NCBI GenBank assembly: GCA_005789975.1
Contig: SXWC01000141.1
Span: 1 to 7,847, forward strand
DNA from: Planctomycetaceae bacterium
GTDB taxonomy: Bacteria; Planctomycetota; Planctomycetia; Pirellulales; UBA1268
Direction: 5' to 3'
Length of the DNA: 7,847 bases
Below, in pieces: positions 1-4,599 of the stretch; the stretch's first letter is position 1, and the number at the start of each line of letters is the position of its first letter. The translations under genes and the position numbers were made by a program. Below the pieces are notes generated by a model. It was given only the letters and a program-made list of their open reading frames with translations. It was not told the origin of the DNA and made no database searches.

Positions 1-1
1 G

Positions 2-634
2 CAGCAGGCGCTCTTGAAGATGCTCGAGGGGACCGTCGCCAACGTCCCGCCGCAGGGTGGCCGCAAGCACCCCGAGCAGCAGTACATCCAGATCGACACG
101 TCGAACATCCTCTTCATTTGTGGCGGCACGTTCGTCGGGATCGAGAAGATCATCGGCAAGCGGCTGGGCAAGAAGTCGATCGGGTTCGGCCAGCCGACGG
201 GTCACCGTGGCGACGCCGACCTGGCCGAACTGCTGCCGCAGGTCGACTCGGACGACATTCTCGAGTTTGGGCTGATTCCCGAACTCGTGGGCCGGCTGCC
301 GGTGATCTCGTCGCTGCAACCGCTCGACGAAAAGGCGCTCGTCAGCGTGCTCAACGATCCCAAGAACGCGCTGGTCAAGCAGTATCAGAGGATGTTCGGC
401 CTCGAGAACTGCAACCTCGAGTTCACGGAAGAGGCGCTCTCCGCGATCGCCCGCAAGGCGATGCGAAAGGAGACCGGGGCCCGCGGCCTGCGGTCGATCA
501 TGGACGACGTGATGCTCGACATCATGTTCGACCTGCCCGAGCAGCAGGGCAGCTCCTACGTGATCAACGAGCGGAACGTCGCGGGCACGGAGCCCGTCGT
601 GCCCGTCCGCGAAGCCCGCACGAAGAGCGCCTAG
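2..634 (+). CDS. clpX: ATP-dependent Clp protease ATP-binding subunit ClpX (C-terminal part, 5' truncated)
   Basis: ClpX is the AAA+ hexameric unfoldase that feeds tagged substrates to ClpP in the cytoplasm. The reading frame is open from base 2, so the gene begins outside the window; 210 C-terminal residues are present. Numbered from the first visible residue: the frame enters at [11 protein letters not shown], and the substrate-gripping RKH loop is at 21-23. The IGF tripeptide that docks to ClpP is at 60-62, so this is a ClpP-partnered ClpX. The arginine-finger segment GRLPV is at 97-101 and the sensor-2 motif GARGLR at 159-164. Walker A, Walker B and any zinc-binding domain would lie upstream and cannot be judged. 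The C-terminus is short and basic (REARTKSA), ending at TAG 632-634. Family identity is near certain because similarity to well-known ClpX sequences runs along the whole visible length. The next gene is convergent, so clpX ends its transcription unit here. Confidence 0.97.
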   Translation, partial: QQALLKMLEGTVANVPPQGGRKHPEQQYIQIDTSNILFICGGTFVGIEKIIGKRLGKKSIGFGQPTGHRGDADLAELLPQVDSDDILEFGLIPELVGRLPVISSLQPLDEKALVSVLNDPKNALVKQYQRMFGLENCNLEFTEEALSAIARKAMRKETGARGLRSIMDDVMLDIMFDLPEQQGSSYVINERNVAGTEPVVPVREARTKSA

Positions 635-716
635 CTTCGACTTTTGCAGTTTTTGAGGGTGCCGTCTGAAGGTACCCGTCTCGCAGGTCGGCTCTGCCCA
701 CGCCCCGTCACCGGAC

Positions 717-747
717 GTTCGCGGATGGCGTCGTGGCATCCGCGAAC
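717..747. terminator. Perfect 11-bp inverted repeat between convergent genes; possible bidirectional terminator
   Basis: GTTCGCGGATG at 717-727 is exactly complementary to CATCCGCGAAC at 737-747, with a 9-base loop. It lies 83 bases past the clpX stop and 89 bases past the end of the opposing kinase gene, where a shared terminator would be expected. No T-tract follows on either strand, so it is not a classical intrinsic terminator. It could slow polymerase, protect 3' ends, or be a dispersed repeat. The structure is certain; its role is inferred. Confidence 0.5.
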
Positions 748-780
748 TGCATGTCCGCCCGCGCTTCGCCATCCTGGCTG

Positions 781-798
781 CGGCGTCGGCAGACGCCG
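781..798. repeat. Small GC-rich hairpin downstream of the minus-strand kinase gene
   Basis: CGGCGTC (781-787) and GACGCCG (792-798) form a perfect 7-bp stem around a GGCA tetraloop. It lies 38 bases beyond the stop of the minus-strand histidine kinase, so it would be the first stable structure in that transcript's 3' tail. There is no U-run. In such GC-rich sequence a stem of this size can also occur by chance. Confidence 0.35.
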
Positions 799-835
799 GC
801 TCCGGGGCACGGGCAGCCCCTCCAGCAAGGCGGCT

Positions 836-1756
836 TCACGCCCCGCGGCGGTCGTTGGCCTGGATCGCGAGCATCGGCAGGCGGATCGTGATCGCCGTGC
901 CCTTGCCCGGAGCGCTCTCGACACGGATGCGTCCGCGGTGGGCCTCGACGATTTCGCGGCATGAGGCGAGGCCCATGCCGCTGCCACCCTTGCCGGTCTC
1001 GTCGGGCCCCGACTTCGTCGTGAAGTGGGGCTCGAAGATCTTTCGCATCACCTCGGGCGACATGCCGCAGCCGGTGTCGCGGACCATCAGATCGACGAAA
1101 CCCGTGGCCTCGTCGTGGGAGAGCCGCAGGACGAGGCGGCCGCCGGTCGGCATGGCCTGACGGGCGTTGACCAGCAGGTTGAGAAGCACCTGCTGCAGCT
1201 GGCTCGGATTGGCCGAGACGCGGGGCACCGGGGCGAACTCCCGCTCCACCTGGACGCGATACTTCATCATTTCGCGTTCGAGGAGCACGAGCACGTCTTC
1301 GGCCAGCATCAGGAGGTCGGTCGGCTCGAAGCGGCTCGACCGGCTCCGCGACATCGACAGCACGCTCGCGGTGATCTTCGCGGCCCGCGTGCCCGCCGAC
1401 AGGATCCGTTCCAGGGCCTTGTCGCGGGTGGGCTGATCCCGGTGGCGGAGCCCCATCCGCGCGTAGTTGAGGATCGTGGTGAGGGCGTTGTTGAACTCAT
1501 GGGTCGTGGTGCCGAGGAGCTCGCCAATGCTGGCCTGCTTCCGCGCCTCGAGCAGTTGCCGGCGGAGGTCCGCCAGCTCCGCCGCATGCCGGGCCCTCAC
1601 CGCCTGCAGTTCGTTCGCCGACACGGCCGCCGCCGGCGGTGGCTCCGCCCGGCGGGTCGTGGGGGGGGCGTCGGCGCGGACGACGATCAAATCGCGACAG
1701 GAAGGCTCCCCTTCCGCCCGATCGCAGTGCACAGCAGGATCTGACGCCCCATCCAT
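836..1756 (-). CDS. Soluble orphan sensor histidine kinase (HisKA + HATPase_c)
   Basis: A two-component histidine kinase of 306 residues if started at ATG 1756. Residues 1-45 are proline- and alanine-rich with no recognised sensor domain. Residues about 48-80 are charged and probably coiled coil. The dimerisation/phosphoacceptor helix follows, with H86 in [11 protein letters not shown]. The ATPase domain has the N box [12 protein letters not shown] (Asn197), G1 DTGCGM (227-232), F box [10 protein letters not shown] (239-248) and G2 GKGGSGMGL (255-263), and ends in [11 protein letters not shown]. All catalytic motifs look intact. There is no membrane segment, PAS, GAF or receiver domain, so it should act in the cytoplasm and receive its signal from a partner. 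No response regulator is adjacent. The start is uncertain: the frame stays open to a TTG at 1906 (356 residues), with a GTG at 1762, and none has a good ribosome site. The overall kinase assignment is firm; the substrate and signal are unknown. Confidence 0.93.
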   Translation of the reverse strand: MDGASDPAVHCDRAEGEPSCRDLIVVRADAPPTTRRAEPPPAAAVSANELQAVRARHAAELADLRRQLLEARKQASIGELLGTTTHEFNNALTTILNYARMGLRHRDQPTRDKALERILSAGTRAAKITASVLSMSRSRSSRFEPTDLLMLAEDVLVLLEREMMKYRVQVEREFAPVPRVSANPSQLQQVLLNLLVNARQAMPTGGRLVLRLSHDEATGFVDLMVRDTGCGMSPEVMRKIFEPHFTTKSGPDETGKGGSGMGLASCREIVEAHRGRIRVESAPGKGTAITIRLPMLAIQANDRRGA

Positions 1757-2034
1757 CGTCACCGTGCCCAGGTGGTAGGTATCACCCCATTCCGCAAGCT
1801 TCGCCGGATGGGCAGTCTTCGGGCGACCGGTTTTTTTACCCCGTTCGCCATCCCCAAATGTCTGTTCCGCAGGGACTTGCGTCCCAGCGGGAGGTATCGT
1901 CGCCAACGCGACGCCGCCTGTACAATCGAACCTTCACGCCGATTCGGCTCCTCGACCGTTCAAGATTCCGCAGACCGGCCTTCATCGCCACTGCGATAGT
2001 TCCCATCCGGCAAACTCGCGCGATTCAGGAATCC
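1757..2034. promoter_or_regulatory. Divergent intergenic control region between the orphan kinase and the prepilin-like gene
   Basis: These 278 bases separate divergent genes and must hold both promoters, unless the kinase starts as far up as 1906. Visible elements are a T7 run at 1831-1837, an imperfect hairpin at 1867-1890, and TACAAT at 1921-1926, which matches the -10 consensus at five of six positions but has no convincing -35 at 16-18 bases upstream. If TACAAT is used, the prepilin-like mRNA would have a leader of roughly 100 bases. AGGA at 2027-2030 sits four bases before the ATG at 2035 and is the likely, rather closely spaced, ribosome site. No recognisable small RNA or riboswitch was found. 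Confidence 0.45.
1867..1890. repeat. Imperfect 10-bp hairpin in the divergent region
   Basis: CCGC (1867-1870), an A, then GGGAC (1872-1876) pair with GTCCC (1881-1885), an A, then GCGG (1887-1890), around a TTGC loop. This gives nine paired bases on each side with one central A/A mismatch. The symmetry also suits a dimeric DNA-binding protein. It lies 31 bases upstream of the possible -10 box at 1921. Whether it acts as RNA or as an operator cannot be told from sequence. Confidence 0.4.
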
Positions 2035-2787
2035 ATGACGCCCCTCCGACCAGTGCACTTGTTCCGCCGTCGCCGCTCGAGCCAGCGGGGGTTCACGCTC
2101 GTCGAGCTTCTGGGGGTGATCGCGATCATCGGCCTCCTGATCGGGCTGCTGCTTCCGGCCGTCCAGTCGGCCCGGGAGGCCGCTCGACGGACGATCTGCA
2201 AGTCGAATCTCAAGCAGGTCGGCATCGCCCTGATCTCCTACATGGACCGCAAGACGAAGGGCCGGTTTCCGGTGGCCGCGTCGCTGCCGAGCGCGGAGCT
2301 TTTCAACCGCTGGCCCGCCGAACCGATCCGCCCCAGCATCGCGTCGGCTCTCGGCGCGTTCATCGAGAACAACCGCGAGGCGTTCCGGTGTCCGTCGGAC
2401 AGCGTCTATTTCGTCCGGAGCCCGGGGTCGGCGTACGGCCAGCAGATCCAGGCGCGGTTGGCGGAGATTCCCGAGGCCCAGCGGCCCGCCGAATACAAAG
2501 ACCTGCCCTACGAGGGCACGAGCTACGAGTATCCGATCCGTCGGCTGCTCAATCCCGACCAGAGCAAGGGCAAGACCCGCGAGGAGGCGCTCGTGTATCG
2601 CGGCAATCCCGCGGCCACGTCGAAGCTCTGGGTGCTCTATGAGTTGGGCCCGTTTCACATGACGGGCTTCGGGGGCTTGTTCGCGGCGGATGAGGTCGGC
2701 ACGAATCAGACCGACGACCCGAACTGGTCGCCCCCCGAGGGCTCGCGCAACTTTCTGTATTTCGACGGCCACGTCGATAATCTCTGA
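2035..2787 (+). CDS. Prepilin-type N-terminal cleavage/methylation protein (DUF1559-like pseudopilin)
   Basis: A 250-residue envelope protein with a type IV prepilin leader. Residues 1-19 form a basic leader (RRRRSSQRG). Prepilin peptidase should cut after G19, leaving F20 as first mature residue and the conserved Glu at mature position 5 (E24, GFTLVE). A hydrophobic helix runs to about residue 40, followed by [12 protein letters not shown], the signature of the DUF1559 family that is very numerous in planctomycetes. The C-terminus [11 protein letters not shown] resembles the family's terminal DG motif, but the histidine normally ten residues before DG is absent. At 250 residues it is shorter than many DUF1559 proteins, which usually exceed 300. 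The leader places the start at ATG 2035 although the frame is open further upstream. Family members are presumed to be secretion- or pilus-like surface proteins, with no proven biochemical role. The next gene follows after 58 bases on the same strand, so co-transcription is likely. Confidence 0.88.
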   Translation: MTPLRPVHLFRRRRSSQRGFTLVELLGVIAIIGLLIGLLLPAVQSAREAARRTICKSNLKQVGIALISYMDRKTKGRFPVAASLPSAELFNRWPAEPIRPSIASALGAFIENNREAFRCPSDSVYFVRSPGSAYGQQIQARLAEIPEAQRPAEYKDLPYEGTSYEYPIRRLLNPDQSKGKTREEALVYRGNPAATSKLWVLYELGPFHMTGFGGLFAADEVGTNQTDDPNWSPPEGSRNFLYFDGHVDNL

Positions 2788-2845
2788 TTCACGTCCGAAC
2801 CCTTTCGAACCGGCCCCGCCCGGGCCCGCTCAGGAGACAGCAAGC

Positions 2846-3583
2846 ATGAGCTCGGCAACCCTGCGATCACGACCCGGACGCGACGCATCGCGAACGGCGG
2901 ATGGCCCGGGATGGGGTGTCTGGCTCGGCCTGTTCGGCCTCCTCGCGGCTGCCGCGGTGCTGCTCGCCTGGTTTTTGGGCTGGTTGGGTTTCGGCGTCGA
3001 TCCCCGCGTGGCGGAAATCCAGAAACTTCAGGAGGAGGCCCGCCAACAGTTCGCCGCGAACGGGGGGCCCAGGACCGTGGTCGAGGCGACCGCCGCCGTC
3101 ACGGCGATGAACACGATCCGGGCGAAAGTCGAGGCGCTCCCCCCTGAGCTGCGGTCGCAGGCGGAGCGGCAGGGAGGGAGCGTGTTTCGCTCGGCGATGC
3201 AGGCGCGGATCGAGTCTTACTTCGCACTGCCCCCGGACAAGCGGGAGGCCGAACTCGACCGCCAGATCGACCAGGAAGAGGTGATGCGGAAGGCCTTCGA
3301 AGCGGGGCAGGCCGTCGCCAGCATGTTGGGCGGCGGTCAGCCGCGACAGGCCGGGCAGTCAGGTCAGTCCGGTCAGGCCGGGCAGTCTGGCAACGCATCC
3401 ACCCCGACCGCGCGGCCTGGTCCTCCGGGGATGGGAAGCGGCAGCGAGGAAGACCGCAACAAGTGGCGGAAATCGATGATCGACCGCACGACACCCGAGG
3501 AGCGGGCCCGGTATGTGGAATATCGCCGCGCGATGGACGAACGCCGCGAGAAACGCGGACTGCCGAGTGGCTGGGGGAGGTGA
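2846..3583 (+). CDS. Single-pass membrane protein of unknown function with Gly/Gln/Ser-rich linker
   Basis: I do not recognise this 245-residue protein. The start is ATG 2846, supported by AGGAG at 2832-2836 with nine bases of spacing. Residues 1-22 are polar and basic, and residues about 24-47 form one strong membrane helix. Residues 52-160 are charged, probably helical and possibly coiled coil (EIQKLQEEARQQF, then repeated Arg/Glu segments). Residues about 163-200 are a low-complexity linker built on GQSGQAGQSG followed by a Pro/Gly stretch. Residues 200-245 are again very charged (TPEERARYVEYRRAMDERREKR). There is no cleavable signal and no catalytic motif. The topology with a soluble C-terminal region is inferred, and which side it faces is unclear. 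Its place directly behind the prepilin-like gene suggests an envelope role or a partner for that protein. The stop TGA overlaps a GTG of the next gene. Confidence 0.8.
   Translation: MSSATLRSRPGRDASRTADGPGWGVWLGLFGLLAAAAVLLAWFLGWLGFGVDPRVAEIQKLQEEARQQFAANGGPRTVVEATAAVTAMNTIRAKVEALPPELRSQAERQGGSVFRSAMQARIESYFALPPDKREAELDRQIDQEEVMRKAFEAGQAVASMLGGGQPRQAGQSGQSGQAGQSGNASTPTARPGPPGMGSGSEEDRNKWRKSMIDRTTPEERARYVEYRRAMDERREKRGLPSGWGR
3347..3387 (+). repeat. Short in-frame tandem-like repeat coding the GQSG linker
   Basis: The 14-base unit CAGGCCGGGCAGTC occurs exactly at 3347-3360 and 3374-3387, 27 bases (nine codons) apart, with related CAGTCAGGTCAGTC sequence between. It encodes the Gly/Gln/Ser/Ala linker of the membrane protein. 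Near-identity at the DNA level suggests recent slippage or duplication, so linker length may vary between strains. Confidence 0.7.
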
Positions 3584-3591
3584 CGCCGCCG

Positions 3592-3894
3592 GTGTCTGAA
3601 ACGCTCGGTCTGCTTGCGGAGGCGCGGCAACTCGCCAGCGACCTCGGTTACCGCGTCCGCGAAGAACCGCTCGGCGACCTGCCGGGCGGACTCTGCTCGA
3701 TCGGCGGCGTTTCGCACCTGATGATCAACATGGAGCATCCGGCGGCGGACCGGCTCGATCGGCTGCTCGCCACCTTGGCGGCCGACCCGCGCACCGCGGC
3801 CGAGCCCAAGAGCCGGCTCCTCGAGGCCCGGCTGGCCCGGGTGGAACGGCTGGCAGACGGCGACTCCCCGCCGGCCGCTCACGCGCCGCGGTAG
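3592..3894 (+). CDS. Small conserved-looking protein of unknown function (about 100 aa)
   Basis: The function is not recognised. From GTG 3592 the protein is 100 residues. The order is an amphipathic helix (LLAEARQLASDLGY), a core reading VREEPLGDLPGGLCSIGG, a hydrophobic strand-like segment (HLMINMEH), then helical segments and a polar tail (DGDSPPAAHAPR). It has no membrane segment or signal peptide and is probably cytoplasmic. The GGLC plus hydrophobic strand pattern recalls short uncharacterised proteins annotated in planctomycetes and myxobacteria, but I recall this only loosely. The start was chosen because GGGGGAGG at 3573-3580 lies 11 bases upstream. GTG 3580, overlapping the previous TGA as GTGA, is an alternative that would give 104 residues and direct translational coupling. 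Its last 16 bases overlap the 3' end of nadD on the other strand. Confidence 0.72.
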   Translation: MSETLGLLAEARQLASDLGYRVREEPLGDLPGGLCSIGGVSHLMINMEHPAADRLDRLLATLAADPRTAAEPKSRLLEARLARVERLADGDSPPAAHAPR

Positions 3895-4502
3895 AGGCCG
3901 TGGGTCGTGACATAGGTCTCGACGGCCCGCGGCGTGCGGTAGCGGATGCTGCGACCCGCGGCGACGGCCGCCCGCAGGTCGCTGGCACGGATGCCGACGG
4001 CCGGCATCCGCACCCGCGCGGCCATGATCCTCTCGAGTCGCTCGCGACCCAAGAGGTCGGCTAGGCCGGTGTCGCGGGTCAAGCTGGCGAGATCGTCGAG
4101 CGATTCCCGCTCCACGGCCAGGAGTTCGCATTGGGTGGCGATCGTCCGTGGCTCGCGCCATGTGGAAAACTCCGCCAGGGCATCGGGGCCGAGGATGAGT
4201 ACGAGCTGGTCGTCGGGGTGGTCGGTGGAGAGTGTGGCGAGCGTGTCGACGGTGTAGCTCACGCTCCCGCGATCGATTTCGACGGTCGACACGTCGAAGG
4301 CCTCATGGCCGCCGATGGCCAGGTTGAGCATCGCCACGCGGTGGGAGGCGGCGGCGAGTTGATGACCCTGCTTGTGCGGCGGGATCGCCGCGGGCACGAA
4401 GACCACTCGGTCGAGCCGGCCGTGCTCCCGGCAGCATTCCGCGGCGATCAGGTGGCCGATGTGCACCGGGTTGAAACTGCCGCCAAAGATGCCGATCCGC
4501 AT
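3879..4502 (-). CDS. nadD: Nicotinate-nucleotide adenylyltransferase
   Basis: NadD transfers AMP from ATP to nicotinic acid mononucleotide, giving deamido-NAD in bacterial NAD biosynthesis in the cytoplasm. The protein is 207 residues, a usual family length (about 190-220). Residues 3-17 read IGIFGGSFNPVHIGH, containing the nucleotide-binding GGSFNP (7-12) and the HxGH motif (14-17). PPHK is at 41-44, SYTVDT at 82-87, and LGPDAL at 104-109 with the conserved W115. The C-terminal phosphate-binding segment usually reads ISSTxIR; here it is IRASDLR (171-177), a mild variation, followed by GRSIRYRTP (183-191) and VETYVTTHGLY. The start ATG 4502 was chosen over a TTG at 4529 because it places the nucleotide fold at the N-terminus and has GGAGG five bases upstream. 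The gene is divergent from priA and convergent with the small gene at 3592-3894, with overlapping 3' ends. Confidence 0.96.
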   Translation of the reverse strand: MRIGIFGGSFNPVHIGHLIAAECCREHGRLDRVVFVPAAIPPHKQGHQLAAASHRVAMLNLAIGGHEAFDVSTVEIDRGSVSYTVDTLATLSTDHPDDQLVLILGPDALAEFSTWREPRTIATQCELLAVERESLDDLASLTRDTGLADLLGRERLERIMAARVRMPAVGIRASDLRAAVAAGRSIRYRTPRAVETYVTTHGLYRGA

Positions 4503-4507
4503 CGCCG

Positions 4508-4512
4508 CCTCC
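4508..4512 (-). promoter_or_regulatory. Ribosome binding site of nadD
   Basis: GGAGG on the minus strand, five bases before ATG 4502. It is a strong anti-16S match and fixes the nadD start against the in-frame upstream TTG at 4529. Confidence 0.8.
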
Positions 4513-4527
4513 ACTTTCGATCGCGTC

Positions 4528-4546
4528 AAAAACCCGAGACTTCGGG
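4528..4546 (-). terminator. Terminator-like hairpin in the presumed nadD leader
   Basis: On the minus strand CCCGA (4546-4542) and TCGGG (4537-4533) form a 5-bp stem around AGTC, directly followed by TTTTT (4532-4528). The stem is short but GC-rich and has the U-run of an intrinsic terminator. Only 25 bases remain between the T-run and the nadD start codon, too few for a promoter. A nadD promoter inside this spacer must therefore lie upstream of the hairpin, which would then be transcribed in the nadD leader. It could be an attenuator, or it could block antisense transcription coming out of priA. Confidence 0.45.
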
Positions 4547-4588
4547 AACCCGCCCGTTTTTTTTGTCCCGCCGGGCACGCCGAAGTCT
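4537..4588. repeat. 9-bp inverted repeat in the nadD/priA divergent spacer
   Basis: AGACTTCGG at 4537-4545 and CCGAAGTCT at 4580-4588 are exact inverted copies separated by 34 bases. The left arm overlaps the nadD leader hairpin and the right arm ends in the first base of the possible priA -10 box. The spacing places the arms about four helical turns apart, so a dimeric regulator binding both half sites is conceivable. Alternatively they could form a competing stem that opens the hairpin. Confidence 0.4.
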
Positions 4589-4593
4589 AAATT
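4563..4593 (+). promoter_or_regulatory. Candidate priA promoter placing the transcription start at the start codon
   Basis: TTGTCC (4563-4568) resembles a -35 box and TAAATT (4588-4593) a -10 box (four of six consensus bases), with a 19-base spacer. Six bases later comes ATG 4600, so transcription would begin at or near the A of the start codon. No Shine-Dalgarno sequence is visible before that ATG, which fits a leaderless mRNA. The spacer is longer than optimal, so confidence is moderate to low. Confidence 0.35.
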
Positions 4594-4599
4594 GCCTGC

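Noticed and set aside
171..177. Variation of the NadD ISSTxIR motif to IRASDLR (these numbers are residues of the nadD product)
   Set aside because: The remaining substrate-binding motifs are intact and this segment is known to vary in the family, so it is not evidence of altered function.
1804..1837. T7 run after CTTCGGGCGACCGG, terminator-like on the plus strand and similar in style to CTTCGGG...CCCG-T8 at 4541-4564
   Set aside because: The stems are only about four base pairs and no plus-strand gene ends just upstream of either, so a terminator or shared element is not supported beyond resemblance.
1639..2034. Upstream plus-strand extension of the prepilin-like gene
   Set aside because: It would overlap the kinase N-terminus and bury the prepilin leader, which must be N-terminal for peptidase processing. 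The start at 2035 fits the leader.
1960..2772. Minus-strand open frame of 270 codons opposite the prepilin-like gene
   Set aside because: The plus strand has a clear prepilin leader, a correct stop and a DUF1559 signature; the antisense product is an Arg-rich shadow without motifs.
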